Positions 31,199-38,645 of a stretch of 38,645 nucleotides of DNA are shown piece after piece. Below the pieces are notes generated by a model. It was not told the DNA's origin. It worked only from the letters and a program-made list of their open reading frames with translations, and searched no databases. The first letter of the stretch is position 1. Each line of letters opens with the position of its first letter. A program made the position numbers and the translations under genes. Source of the DNA: Streptomyces niveiscabiei (lineage in GTDB: Bacteria; Actinomycetota; Actinomycetes; Streptomycetales; Streptomycetaceae); assembly GCF_001419795.1 (NCBI RefSeq), contig NZ_LIRL01000378.1, positions 409-39,053 of the forward strand, in the 5' to 3' direction.

Positions 31199-32352
31199 AC
31201 CCGCCGTGGGCCATGCTGGCCGAGCTGACCCACGGCTGCCCCCTGCGCTGCCCCTACTGCTCCAACCCCACCGAACTCGTCCGCCCCGCCGACGAGTTGG
31301 GCACGGACGACTGGCTGCGCGTGTTCGCCGAGGCCGCCCGCCTCGGCGTCGCACACGCCCACCTCTCCGGCGGCGAACCCCTGCTGCGCCGCGACCTCGC
31401 CGACCTGGTCGCGGGCGCGGCGGACGCCGGGATCTACGCCCAACTCGTCACCAGCGGCATCGGGCTGACCTCCGCGCGGCTAGACGAGCTGATCGCGGCC
31501 GGACTGCCCAGCGTCCAGCTCTCCGTGCAGGGCGCGGACGCCGCGAGTGCCGAACGCATCGCCGGGCGCCGGTCGTTCGCCGCGAAGGCCAGGGCCGCCG
31601 CGCTCGTCCGGGACGCCGGACTGCCGCTCGGCCTCAACGTCGTCCTGCACCGGCACAACCTCGACCGGCTCGACGAGATCATCCGGCTCGGCGTCGACTG
31701 GGGCGCCGTACGCATCGAACTCGCCAACACCCAGTTCTACGGCTGGGGGCTGCGCAACCGGGCCGCGCTCATGCCGAGCCGGGAGCAACTGGCCCGCGCG
31801 CAGCGGGTCGTCGAGGAGTGGCGGGGGCGGACCGGGACGGAGCTGATCTGGGTCGTGCCGGACTACTTCGACGGGGTGGCGAAACCCTGCATGGGCGGCT
31901 GGGGCGCGATCTCCCTGACCGTGGCTCCCGACGGGCGGGTCCTGCCCTGCCCCGCCGCCTACGACCTGCCGCTCGACGCGCCCGACGTCCGCGAGCACTC
32001 GCTGAGCTGGATCTGGCACGAGTCACCCGCGTTCAACGCCTACCGGGGCGGCGACTGGATGCCCGACCCCTGCCGGTCCTGCCCCCGCAAAGAGGCCGAC
32101 TTCGGAGGGTGCCGGTGCCAGGCGTTCGCGCTAACCGGGGACGCGGGCCGCACCGACCCGGCGTGCTCGCTGTCGCCGGACCACGGGCTGATCGCCGAAC
32201 TGTCGGCCGTGCGCGGCGGGGAGTTCGCCTATCGGGGGTACGTGGCCGGAAATCGTCAGCTGGCACACGGGCGGACTAGAGTGCGGGAATCGTCGACGCG
32301 TACCCCGAAAAGCGAGGTGTACGCCTCTGAGAGACGGAGAATCACGGAATGA
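31186..32352 (+). CDS. pqqE: Radical SAM PqqA cross-linking enzyme PqqE
   Basis: A 388-residue radical S-adenosylmethionine enzyme that forms the Glu-Tyr carbon-carbon bond in PqqA. The [4Fe-4S]-SAM motif is C18-P-L-R-C22-P-Y-C25. SGGEPLLRRDL is the SAM-binding stretch. The SPASM domain's auxiliary-cluster Cys are spread over PCMGGWGAISL, RVLPCPAAYD, DPCRSCPRKEADFGGCRCQ and PACSL. The last 40 or so residues (from about GNRQLAHG) are unlike the family and overlap a lower-G+C stretch with an inverted repeat. The stop overlaps the TetR start as ATGA. PqqF/G-type proteases are absent from the window. Confidence 0.93.
   Translation: MAALNPPWAMLAELTHGCPLRCPYCSNPTELVRPADELGTDDWLRVFAEAARLGVAHAHLSGGEPLLRRDLADLVAGAADAGIYAQLVTSGIGLTSARLDELIAAGLPSVQLSVQGADAASAERIAGRRSFAAKARAAALVRDAGLPLGLNVVLHRHNLDRLDEIIRLGVDWGAVRIELANTQFYGWGLRNRAALMPSREQLARAQRVVEEWRGRTGTELIWVVPDYFDGVAKPCMGGWGAISLTVAPDGRVLPCPAAYDLPLDAPDVREHSLSWIWHESPAFNAYRGGDWMPDPCRSCPRKEADFGGCRCQAFALTGDAGRTDPACSLSPDHGLIAELSAVRGGEFAYRGYVAGNRQLAHGRTRVRESSTRTPKSEVYASERRRITE
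32298..32324. promoter_or_regulatory. Inverted repeat near the end of pqqE, before tetR
   Basis: GCGTACCCCG and AGGTGTACGC form 10-base arms with 8 matching pairs and a 7-base spacer, 25 bases before the TetR start. Size and symmetry fit a TetR operator inside the 3' end of pqqE. This is inferred. The region also contains TAGAGT as a possible -10. Confidence 0.5.
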
Positions 32353-32972
32353 CCCGGGGGAGACCCGAGCGCAAGCAGCGGGCCAACGGCGTGGAGTCGC
32401 GGCGGCGCATCCTCGACGCGGCGGTCGAGATCGCGGGGGAGCGGGGGTACGAGGGCACGTCGATCGCGGCCGTCAGCGCCAAGTGCGGACTGCCCCCCAG
32501 CTCGATCTACTGGCACTTCAAGGACAAGGACGACCTGATCGCCGCCGTCATCGAGCGCAGCTTCGAGACCTGGCTGACGGCCGTCGAACTGCCCGGCGAG
32601 GACGCGGGGACCCCGCTGGAACGGGTCATGACCATGGCCGCGAACGTCGCCCGCTCCCTGCTCGACGCGCCCGACTTCCTGCGGCTCGGGCTGATGCTCG
32701 CGCTGGAGCGGCGGCCGGTCGAACCCCGGGGGCGGGGCGTCTACCTGGACGTCCGGGAGGCGGCGCGGCAGCGCGTCGCCGAGGTCGTCCGGGCCCTGTT
32801 CCCGGGGCTGGACGAGAAGGCCGTCGACATCCTCGTCACCTACGCCGTCGCCGGGGCCGACGGGCTCTTCGTCCAGCGCGAGATCGGCGGGGACATCGAC
32901 CTCGTCGGGATGTTCGAGCTGCACGCGCGGACCGTGTACGCGATGGCGGAGGGGATGCCGGCCGGGGGGTGA
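32349..32972 (+). CDS. TetR/AcrR family regulator
   Basis: A 207-residue repressor. The N-terminal helix-turn-helix is at about residues 15-65 (ILDAAVEIAGERGYEGTSIA, then CGLPPSSIYWHFKDKDDL). The C-terminal helical ligand domain is typical of TetR but not assignable. The ATG overlaps the pqqE stop as ATGA, and GGAG lies ten bases upstream. It is the last gene of the dehydrogenase-PQQ operon, so it may control its own end promoter or the whole operon. A TetR coupled to pqq genes is not something I know as standard. Confidence 0.87.
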   Translation: MTRGRPERKQRANGVESRRRILDAAVEIAGERGYEGTSIAAVSAKCGLPPSSIYWHFKDKDDLIAAVIERSFETWLTAVELPGEDAGTPLERVMTMAANVARSLLDAPDFLRLGLMLALERRPVEPRGRGVYLDVREAARQRVAEVVRALFPGLDEKAVDILVTYAVAGADGLFVQREIGGDIDLVGMFELHARTVYAMAEGMPAGG

Positions 32973-32980
32973 GGGCCGGC
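32957..32980. terminator. Terminator between tetR and the convergent gene
   Basis: GCCGGCC (32957-32963) and GGCCGGC (32974-32980) form a 7-bp stem with a 10-base loop overlapping the TetR stop codon. It lies 28 bases from the stop of the opposing gene and may stop transcripts from both sides. Confidence 0.55.
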
Positions 32981-33007
32981 CGGCGGGGCTTCGGGCGGCG
33001 GTGCGGG

Positions 33008-33649
33008 TCAGGCCCGCGCCTCGACCACCGCGAACACGCCGCGCACCCGGTTGCCCTCCAGGTCGCTCCACGCGCCGGTCACATGGCCGAGCGCGTCCGC
33101 CGGAGGGGCGTCGGGCACGGCGGTCAGGAGGCGGTTGAAGCGGACGGCGGGACCGCCCGGCGTCGTGAGCGTCGTACCGTCGGCCGTCTCGGTCACCGTC
33201 ACCTCGCCGGACAGCAGCGGTGCCCCGCCCGCGTACGCGTGGGTGACCTCCTCGTCCAGGGCGTCGCTCGTGCTCTGGGCCTGCGCCGGGAGCCGCCCCT
33301 GGAGGAACGCGGCCAGGGCGCCGGTCAGCACCGGGTCGTGGACGCCGTCGTACGCCCAGCGCTCTCCGAGGACGCCGTGCTCCAGGGTGGTGATGAGCGC
33401 GTGGTCCGCGCCGGAGAGGGGGGCGGAACGGTAGGTGAGGGGGACCAGGTAGGCGTGCGGGCCCTCGGCGTCGGTGGCGACGAAGAACTCGATGCCGACC
33501 TCGCCCTCGGGGTCGTCGAGCCGGAAGCCCCCGGCCTTGGCAAGCTGCGGGACGGCCGTACCGCCCTGGTACCACGCGCGCGTGGGGAGCCACGTGGTGA
33601 GGAATTCGAGCTTGGTCGGCTTGAGCCAGGTGCGATGAATGATCGACAT
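33008..33649 (-). CDS. Maltokinase N-terminal cap-like protein
   Basis: A 213-residue protein resembling the N-terminal cap of maltokinases, with no kinase domain. Characteristic pieces are IIHRTWLKPTKLEFL, TWLPTRAWYQGG and FFVATDAEGPHAYLVPLTYR. Similar stand-alone proteins in Streptomyces are often mislabelled as glucan-branching proteins. No catalytic motif is seen. It is cytoplasmic. The ATG at 33649 follows GGAG by about eleven bases. It is divergent from the class A beta-lactamase gene across 104 bases and convergent with tetR. A regulatory or scaffold role is possible but unknown. Confidence 0.72.
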   Translation of the reverse strand: MSIIHRTWLKPTKLEFLTTWLPTRAWYQGGTAVPQLAKAGGFRLDDPEGEVGIEFFVATDAEGPHAYLVPLTYRSAPLSGADHALITTLEHGVLGERWAYDGVHDPVLTGALAAFLQGRLPAQAQSTSDALDEEVTHAYAGGAPLLSGEVTVTETADGTTLTTPGGPAVRFNRLLTAVPDAPPADALGHVTGAWSDLEGNRVRGVFAVVEARA

Positions 33650-33753
33650 GTTCAGGGATTCTCCATCAGGGTCCGCGATGATCGAAACTGTTTCATCCGG
33701 GGTCGCGTCCTGAACGACTGAGCCAAGATCAACGACCGTGAGGACGGACGACC

Positions 33754-34629
33754 ATGGCACGAACGAACACCCCGCGACGCCGCACCCTCCTCGCCCTGGG
33801 CGCCGGAGCGGCCCTGACAGCGGCCGTGGCGCCCCCGGCCCACGCCGCCGGCAGGGACGTCTTCGCCGGCCTGGAGGAGGAGTACGCCGCCCGGCTGGGC
33901 GTCTTCGCCCACGACACCGCGACCGGGAGGACGCTGACGCACCGCGCGGACGAACGGTTCCCGATGTGCTCGGTGTTCAAGGCGCCGGCCGCGGCGGCCG
34001 TCCTGCGCGAGGGCCTGGACCCGACCAAGCGCATCCACTACACGCAGCAGGAGCTGACGGACTCCGGATACGCGCCCGTCACCGAGAAGCACCTCGACAC
34101 CGGCATGACCGTCGGGGAACTCTGCGCCGCCGCCGTCTCCCACAGCGACAACGCCGCCGCCAACTTCCTCCTGCGCGAACTCGGCGGCCCCACCGCCATC
34201 ACCCGCTTCGCCCGCTCCCTCGGCGACCCCGTGACCCGCCTCGACCGCTGGGAGCCCGACCTCAACTCCGCCGAACCCTGGCGTACGACGGACACGACGA
34301 CACCCCACGCGATCGCCCGCACCTACGCTAAGTTCCTCCTCGGCGACGTCCTGCGGCCCGCCGACCGCACCCGCCTCACCTCCTGGATGGTCGCCAACTC
34401 CACCAACGTCACCCGCTTCCGCGCCGGACTCCCCGCGGACTGGATCCTCGCCGACAAGACGGGCGGCGCGGGCTCCTACGGCGTCGCCAACGACGTCGGC
34501 GTGGTGTGGCCGCCCGGCCGGGCGCCGCTGGTGATCGCGGTGCTGACGACGACGTACGCGGCCGAGGGGCCCTCGAAGAACGAGCTGGTGGCCAAGGCGG
34601 CGGCGCGGGTGGCGGCGACGCTGACCTGA
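33754..34629 (+). CDS. Class A beta-lactamase, Tat-exported
   Basis: A 291-residue secreted serine beta-lactamase. The N-terminus has a twin-arginine signal (PRRRTLLALGAGAAL, cut near PAHAA). Class A motifs are complete: S73-V-F-K76, S131-D-N133, E167 in WEPDLN (the Omega-loop general base) and K235-TGG. The Cys before the catalytic Ser (MCSVFK) is seen in many class A enzymes. It would hydrolyse penicillins and possibly early cephalosporins outside the membrane. No bla regulator is adjacent. It ends at a 26-base palindromic terminator. Confidence 0.93.
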   Translation: MARTNTPRRRTLLALGAGAALTAAVAPPAHAAGRDVFAGLEEEYAARLGVFAHDTATGRTLTHRADERFPMCSVFKAPAAAAVLREGLDPTKRIHYTQQELTDSGYAPVTEKHLDTGMTVGELCAAAVSHSDNAAANFLLRELGGPTAITRFARSLGDPVTRLDRWEPDLNSAEPWRTTDTTTPHAIARTYAKFLLGDVLRPADRTRLTSWMVANSTNVTRFRAGLPADWILADKTGGAGSYGVANDVGVVWPPGRAPLVIAVLTTTYAAEGPSKNELVAKAAARVAATLT

Positions 34630-34638
34630 GGCGGGTGA

Positions 34639-34664
34639 GGGGTGGCCGGGCGCCCGGCCACCCC
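34639..34664 (+). terminator. Palindromic terminator after the beta-lactamase gene
   Basis: A perfect 26-base palindrome (two 13-base arms, GGGGTGGCCGGGC and complement) begins ten bases after the TGA. In RNA it would form a stem with a minimal loop. There is no T-run. Confidence 0.65.
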
Positions 34665-34700
34665 GTTCATGCGCGCGGGCGCGGGTGCCCGTCGGGGGAG

Positions 34701-34712
34701 CGAAAGTTTCCG
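34701..34712. promoter_or_regulatory. GAAA-N-TTTC dyad upstream of the GH51 gene
   Basis: CGAAAGTTTCCG contains the 9-base dyad GAAAGTTTC. I recall CGAA/TTCG-type dyads as LacI-family (xylan/arabinan) operators in streptomycetes. It lies about 120 bases before the GH51 start, and the adjacent gene encodes a LacI regulator. Candidate only. Confidence 0.45.
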
Positions 34713-34760
34713 TGACTCCCGTGGGGCCGGGTGACCTTGACGGCCCCGGCGAGGGCGTGT

Positions 34761-34790
34761 GAGGTGTTTATCGCTACAAACGATCACCTC
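34761..34790. promoter_or_regulatory. Inverted repeats in the GH51 promoter region
   Basis: GAGGTG/CACCTC (34761-34766, 34785-34790) flank GTTTATCGCTACAAAC (34766-34781), itself an imperfect 16-base dyad with GTTT/AAAC ends. The A+T content is above the surroundings. This is the second candidate LacI operator and likely overlaps the promoter. Confidence 0.5.
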
Positions 34791-34829
34791 AGCGTCGTAC
34801 AAGTCACCGTATGTCTCCCGGGAGTAGCT

Positions 34830-36347
34830 GTGCCCAAGGCCACCGCGGTCGTCAACCTGGACATCGAAGGGCCGACGATCAGCCGGCACCTCTACGGTCA
34901 CTTCGCCGAGCATCTCGGGCGCTGCATCTACGGCGGGTTCTGGGTCGGGGAGGACTCCGAGACACCCAACGAGGGCGGGATCAGGCTCGACGTCGTCGAG
35001 GCGCTGCGCGCGCTGAACATCCCCAACCTGCGCTGGCCCGGCGGGTGTTTCGCGGACGAGTACCACTGGCGGGACGGGATCGGGCCGCGCGAGGAGCGGC
35101 CCCGGATGGTCAACACGCACTGGGGGAACGTCGAGGAGAACAACCACTTCGGCACCCACGAGTTCATGGCCCTGTGCGAACTCCTCGGCGCCGAGCCGTA
35201 CATCAGCGGGAACGTCGGCTCCGGGACCGTGCGGGAGATGAGCGAGTGGGTCGAGTACCTGACCCGCGACGGCGACAGCCCGATGGTGCGGCTGCGCAAG
35301 GACAACGGCCGTGATGAGCCGTGGAAGGTGAAGTACTGGGGGATCGGCAACGAGACCTGGGGCTGCGGCGGCAACATGCGCGCCGAGTACTCCGCCGACC
35401 TGGCCCGCCAGTACGCCACGTACTGCCGCGACCACGGCGACAACAAGCTGTACCGGATCGCCTCCGGCGCCTCGGACGCCGACTACAAGTGGACCGAGAC
35501 GCTGATGCAGCAGATCAGCTGTTTCGGATGCGACGCGACACCCAGGAACTTCTTCCAGGGCGTGTCCGTTCACTACTACACACTGGCCGGACCGTGGGAG
35601 GCGAAAGGCAGCGCGACCGCATTCGACACCGACGACTACTACCGCACGATGCTCGCGGCCCGCCGCATCGACGACATCCTCACCGGACACTCCACCGTGA
35701 TGGACATCTACGACCGTGGCCGCACGGTCGGCCTGGTCCTCGACGAATGGGGCACCTGGTGGGACGTCGAGCCGGGCACCAACCCGGGCTTCCTCTTCCA
35801 GCAGAACACCATGCGCGACGCGCTCGTTGCCAGCACGCACTTTGACATCTTCCACAAGCACGCGGCCCGCCTGCACATGGCGAACATCGCCCAGACGGTC
35901 AACGTCCTCCAGGCGATGATCCTCACCGACGGCGACCGGCTGGTCCTCACTCCGACGTACCACGTGTTCGAGATGAACAAGGACCACCAGGACGCCACCT
36001 CACTCGCAGTCCACCTCAAGGCCGACGAGGCCCGACGCACCGTCGCCGGGGCGGAACTCACGACCGTCTCCGTCTCCGCCAGCGTCAAGAACGGCAAGGT
36101 CCTCGTCTCCCTCTCCAACCTCGACGCCGAAGAACCGGCGGAGGTCACCCTCGATCTGCGGGGAGGCACCCTCGGCGACCCGGTCGCCCGGCTCCTGACG
36201 GCCGGCCGCGTCCAGGACCACAACACGCCCGAGCAGCGGGACACGGTCGCGCCGCGCCCCTTCGACGGGGTCAAGGCGACGGACGGCGGCCTGACCCTCA
36301 CCCTGCCCCCGCACTCCTTCCTCACCCTCCAGGCCCCGCTGACCTGA
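34830..36347 (+). CDS. Alpha-L-arabinofuranosidase, GH51, intracellular
   Basis: A 505-residue retaining arabinofuranosidase. The catalytic barrel covers about residues 1-375, followed by a C-terminal beta-sandwich. The acid/base is E175 in WGIGNETWG and the nucleophile E306 in [10 protein letters not shown]. Other family parts are [31 protein letters not shown] and VSVHYYTL. There is no signal peptide, so it acts on imported arabino-oligosaccharides. The GTG at 34830 follows GGGAG by six bases. Upstream in-frame starts would run through the operator-like region. The LacI gene follows after 3 bases and probably regulates it. Confidence 0.93.
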   Translation: MPKATAVVNLDIEGPTISRHLYGHFAEHLGRCIYGGFWVGEDSETPNEGGIRLDVVEALRALNIPNLRWPGGCFADEYHWRDGIGPREERPRMVNTHWGNVEENNHFGTHEFMALCELLGAEPYISGNVGSGTVREMSEWVEYLTRDGDSPMVRLRKDNGRDEPWKVKYWGIGNETWGCGGNMRAEYSADLARQYATYCRDHGDNKLYRIASGASDADYKWTETLMQQISCFGCDATPRNFFQGVSVHYYTLAGPWEAKGSATAFDTDDYYRTMLAARRIDDILTGHSTVMDIYDRGRTVGLVLDEWGTWWDVEPGTNPGFLFQQNTMRDALVASTHFDIFHKHAARLHMANIAQTVNVLQAMILTDGDRLVLTPTYHVFEMNKDHQDATSLAVHLKADEARRTVAGAELTTVSVSASVKNGKVLVSLSNLDAEEPAEVTLDLRGGTLGDPVARLLTAGRVQDHNTPEQRDTVAPRPFDGVKATDGGLTLTLPPHSFLTLQAPLT

Positions 36348-36350
36348 CCC

Positions 36351-37358
36351 GTGGCGACCATCCAGGACGTGGCGAAGGCGGCCGGGGTGTCCGCGATGAC
36401 CGTCTCCAACGTCATCAACGGCCACCCCCACGTACGGCGGGAGACCCGCGACAAGGTCCTCGCGGCGATGGCCCGGCTCGACTACCGGGTCAACGTCGCC
36501 GCCCGCAACCTCCGCAAGGGCCGCACCGGCACGATCGGCCTCGCCGTGCCCGAGGTCGACAGCCCGTACTACAGCCGCCTCGCCGCCGGCGTCATCACCG
36601 CCGCCGGACGCCACGGCCTGCGCGTCGGCATCGAACAGACCGGCGCCACGCGGGAGAGCGAACTCGACGCCCTCTCCCTCTCCCGCAACCGCCTCTACGA
36701 CGGCCTCCTGCTCAGCGCCGTCGGCCTGGCGCAGACCGACGCCGAACGCCTCACCGTCGAGCACCCCGTGGTCGTGCTCGGCGACCGCATCGTCGGCGGA
36801 CCCGTGGACCACGTCGGCATGCCCAACCTGGAGGCGTCCCGGGCGGCCGTCGCCCACCTCGTCGAGCGGGGGTGCCGGCGGATAGCGCTGGTCTGCGGAG
36901 ACGTCGACGAGATCGACACCTCCAGCCTGCGCCACGCCGGCTACCGGCAGGCCCTCACCGACGCGGGGGTGCCGTACGACCCTGAACTGGTCCGCAGGGT
37001 CGGCCGGTTCGGGCTCGCCGAGGGTGCCCGGTGCGCGCGGGACCTGGTCGCCGGGGGCCTGGACTTCGACGGCGTGTTCTGCGTGACCGACACCCTCGCG
37101 ACGGGCGTCCTGCGCGGCCTCGCCGACAGCGGCGTCCGCGTTCCCGGACAGGTCAAGGTCATCGGGTTCGACGACATCGCCGAGAGCGCGTACCTCGTCC
37201 CGTCCCTGTCCAGCGTCGACCCCGACCACGACGGCATGGCCGAACACGCCGTCACTCTCCTCGTCACCCGCATCGAACAGCACGAACCCCCGGCCCGGTA
37301 CGAGGAGTTCGTCAGCGGCTTCAGGCTCGTGATCCGCGAGTCGACCGGCGGCCCGTAA
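36351..37358 (+). CDS. LacI family regulator, probably of arabinose/arabinan use
   Basis: A 335-residue repressor. The DNA-binding head is ATIQDVAKAAGVSAMTVSNV (about residues 2-21) with hinge helix residues to about 60. The periplasmic-binding-type effector domain covers about 62-335, with a GTIGLAVPEVDSPYYSRL start and IGFDDIAESAYLVPSLSSVD near its end. The GTG starts three bases after the GH51 stop, so the two are one operon and the protein most likely represses it. The candidate operators upstream of the GH51 gene fit. The effector sugar is inferred. Confidence 0.87.
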   Translation: MATIQDVAKAAGVSAMTVSNVINGHPHVRRETRDKVLAAMARLDYRVNVAARNLRKGRTGTIGLAVPEVDSPYYSRLAAGVITAAGRHGLRVGIEQTGATRESELDALSLSRNRLYDGLLLSAVGLAQTDAERLTVEHPVVVLGDRIVGGPVDHVGMPNLEASRAAVAHLVERGCRRIALVCGDVDEIDTSSLRHAGYRQALTDAGVPYDPELVRRVGRFGLAEGARCARDLVAGGLDFDGVFCVTDTLATGVLRGLADSGVRVPGQVKVIGFDDIAESAYLVPSLSSVDPDHDGMAEHAVTLLVTRIEQHEPPARYEEFVSGFRLVIRESTGGP

Positions 37359-37369
37359 GGAGCGACCTG

Positions 37370-37480
37370 ATGAGCCTCGTGGCGGCGTCGGGAGGAAAGT
37401 GCCTGGTGACGCGGGGTTGGTCGGGTACACGTCACGCGGTATCGTCGCCCCGACAACGACGGCAGGACGGAAGCCGGTGA
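37370..37480 (+). CDS. Possible 36-codon ORF with strong ribosome binding site
   Basis: AAGGAG lies seven bases before an ATG that starts 12 bases after the LacI stop. The ORF (MSLVAASGGKCLVTRGW and on to DGSR) runs into the cobalamin riboswitch and stops within it. No family is recognised and the composition is not clearly coding. It may be the remnant start of a lost operon gene or a leader peptide. Confidence 0.3.
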   Translation: MSLVAASGGKCLVTRGWSGTRHAVSSPRQRRQDGSR

Positions 37481-37565
37481 GATCCCGGCACGGTCGCGCC
37501 ACTGTGTGCCCCGCGGTCTCTTCGAGGCAGGGGTGAGTCAGACCCGTAGCCGTCGTACGGAGCAC
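37400..37565 (+). promoter_or_regulatory. Cobalamin (B12) riboswitch upstream of cbtBA
   Basis: The conserved core is plain: GCCGGTGAGATCCCGGCACG, then GTCGCGCCACTGT (37473-37504), with the B12 box GAGTCAGACCC near 37535-37545. Adenosylcobalamin binding should lower expression. Downstream, CTCC (37585-37588) can pair with GGAG (37593-37596) inside the AAGGAGG ribosome binding site, with loop CGAA. That fits control of translation. Confidence 0.93.
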
Positions 37566-37604
37566 CACCGAGACGGGACGCGAACTCCCGAAGGAGGCCC
37601 TGCC

Positions 37605-37820
37605 ATGGCGCAGCACGTCGCCCAGCCGACCACCGCCACCACCCCGCTCAAACTGCCCTTGAAGGCCATCGCCCCCTGGGCCGTCTTCTTCGGCGTCCTC
37701 ATGCTGATCCTGCTGTACTTCGTCGGCGCCGAGCAGGGCGCCACCGCACTCCTCTCCGGCGAAGAGGTCCACGAGTGGGTGCACGACGCCCGCCACCTGC
37801 TCGGCTTCCCCTGCCACTGA
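37605..37820 (+). CDS. cbtB: Cobalt transporter subunit CbtB
   Basis: A 71-residue membrane protein with one helix (about residues 23-46, AIAPWAVFFGVLMLILLYFV) and a His-bearing C-terminus, HEWVHDARHLLGFPCH, the usual metal-binding end of CbtB. It pairs with CbtA to import cobalt for B12 synthesis. AAGGAGG lies seven bases before the ATG, and a B12 riboswitch lies just upstream, so expression should fall when cobalamin is plentiful. The cbtA gene follows after 21 bases. Confidence 0.9.
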   Translation: MAQHVAQPTTATTPLKLPLKAIAPWAVFFGVLMLILLYFVGAEQGATALLSGEEVHEWVHDARHLLGFPCH

Positions 37821-37841
37821 CCCGAGGGACGCCGACACTCC

Positions 37842-38588
37842 ATGAACTCCGCAACCGTACGGAACCTGCTCGTGCGGGGCATGCTCGCCGGTCTCGCGGC
37901 CGGCGTGCTCGCCCTGATCGTCGCCTACGTCCTCGGTGAACCCTCCGTCGACAGGGCGATCGGCTTCGAGGAGGCCCACTCCCACGAGCACGGCCACGAG
38001 GTCGAACTCGTCTCCCGCTCCCTCCAGTCCACCGCCGGACTCGCGACCGGCGTCCTCGTTTACGGGGTCGCCTTCGGCGGGATCGCGGCCCTCGCGTACT
38101 GCTTCGCCCTCGGCCGCGTCGGACGCTTCAGCCCCCGGGCCACCGCGCTGCTCCTGGCCGGCTGCGCGCTGGTCGCCGTCTACGTCGTCCCGTTCCTCAA
38201 GTACCCGGCCAACCCGCCCGCCGTCGGGGACGGCGACACCATCGGGAAGCGCACCACCCTGTACTTCCTGATGCTGGTCCTCAGCGTCCTGCTCGCCGTC
38301 GCCGCGACCCTCCTCGGCAAGCGGCTCGCGCCTGGCCTGGGCAACTGGTGGGCGACGGTTGTCGCGGTGGGCGCGTTCGTCGCCGCGATCGGGGTGGCGT
38401 ACGTGTTCCTGCCGTCCGTGAACGAGGTGCCCGCCGATTTCCCCGCGACCGTCCTGTGGCGGTTCCGGCTCTCCGCGCTCGCCATCCAGGCGACGCTGTG
38501 GACCGGATTCGGGCTGGCCTTCGGGGAGTTGGCGCATCGGCTGCTGAGGCCTGATCCTGTGACCCGGCGGGAGGCTGTCAGCGTCTGA
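37842..38588 (+). CDS. cbtA: Cobalt transporter subunit CbtA
   Basis: A 248-residue inner-membrane protein with about six helices. The first is LLVRGMLAGLAAGVLALIVAY. The loop after it carries AHSHEHGHEVE, a His-rich probable cobalt site. Family sequences include GVAFGGIAALAYCFALGRVG and FLKYPANPPAVGDGDTI. It works with the CbtB subunit encoded just upstream and shares its riboswitch. The ATG is not preceded by a strong ribosome binding site (GAGGGA lies 12 bases away). Confidence 0.9.
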   Translation: MNSATVRNLLVRGMLAGLAAGVLALIVAYVLGEPSVDRAIGFEEAHSHEHGHEVELVSRSLQSTAGLATGVLVYGVAFGGIAALAYCFALGRVGRFSPRATALLLAGCALVAVYVVPFLKYPANPPAVGDGDTIGKRTTLYFLMLVLSVLLAVAATLLGKRLAPGLGNWWATVVAVGAFVAAIGVAYVFLPSVNEVPADFPATVLWRFRLSALAIQATLWTGFGLAFGELAHRLLRPDPVTRREAVSV

Positions 38589-38618
38589 CACCTGAGGGTC
38601 TCGATTGCGGGGCCCTTA

Positions 38619-38645
38619 CGTGTTTGCTGGTGCTGGTGCTGGTGC
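38619..38645. repeat. Short GCTGGT tandem repeat at the window edge
   Basis: The last bases are a run of TGCTGG units cut by the window end. On the minus strand one frame reads Ala-Pro repeats ending in a TAA at 38616-38618, which could be the C-terminus of a convergent gene outside the window. This cannot be decided here. Confidence 0.35.

Noticed and set aside
26401-32352. Natural-product biosynthetic gene cluster (P450, ferredoxin, radical SAM, RRE protein)
   Set aside because: The radical SAM and RRE genes are clearly pqqE and pqqD with a standard PqqA precursor. No polyketide, peptide or terpene core gene is present.

Overview
The window is about 72% G+C. Its features point to Streptomyces: GTG and TTG starts, 4-base ATGA/GTGA gene overlaps, Tat and lipoprotein exports, ANTAR regulators, a near-total absence of TTA codons, and a perfect copy of the cellulose-regulon operator known in that genus. 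It is an accessory, catabolism-rich stretch. I see no rRNA, tRNA, CRISPR array, transposase or prophage gene.

Left part (1-10.3 kb), mostly minus strand. It holds the end of a GH43 glycosidase, a luciferase-like flavin/F420 oxidoreductase, and an operon for 2-keto-3-deoxy sugar acids (KDPG/KHG aldolase, KDG-type kinase, FCD GntR regulator, GNAT) behind a very A+T-rich promoter. Then come a secreted serine beta-lactamase/DD-peptidase-like protein, a secreted GH12-CBM2 endoglucanase with promoter and CebR-type operator, and a GntR regulator divergent from a Tat-exported GH29 alpha-L-fucosidase with a ricin-type lectin tail.

Middle part (10.3-19.9 kb). It holds a fused ABC exporter, a zinc-ribbon membrane protein with a Gly/Ser/Thr tail, a small proline-rich protein, an SseB-domain protein, two tandem GAF-ANTAR proteins (one with the only TTA codon I found in a called gene), a membrane-anchored Mrr-type nuclease, and a large Tat-exported fusion of a TolB-like propeller with an amidohydrolase.

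19.9-26.3 kb. A tightly overlapping minus-strand operon encodes a FAD oxidoreductase, a phosphonatase-like HAD enzyme and a four-gene ABC importer of the 2-aminoethylphosphonate type. A GntR/UTRA regulator lies upstream, with a HutC-like operator over the promoter. The likely pathway is uptake of an aminophosphonate, oxidative loss of the amino group, then C-P cleavage to release phosphate.

26.4-33 kb. A P450 and its 3Fe-4S ferredoxin are followed by a lipoprotein PQQ-dependent soluble-type glucose dehydrogenase and the PQQ biosynthesis genes pqqABCDE, ending in a translationally coupled TetR regulator. Enzyme and cofactor pathway are thus encoded together.

33-38.6 kb. This end holds a maltokinase-cap-like protein, a Tat-exported class A beta-lactamase, an intracellular GH51 arabinofuranosidase with a LacI regulator, and a cobalamin riboswitch controlling the cobalt transporter genes cbtBA. 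The strongest candidates for a little-described system are the aminophosphonate operon and the dehydrogenase/PQQ/TetR operon.
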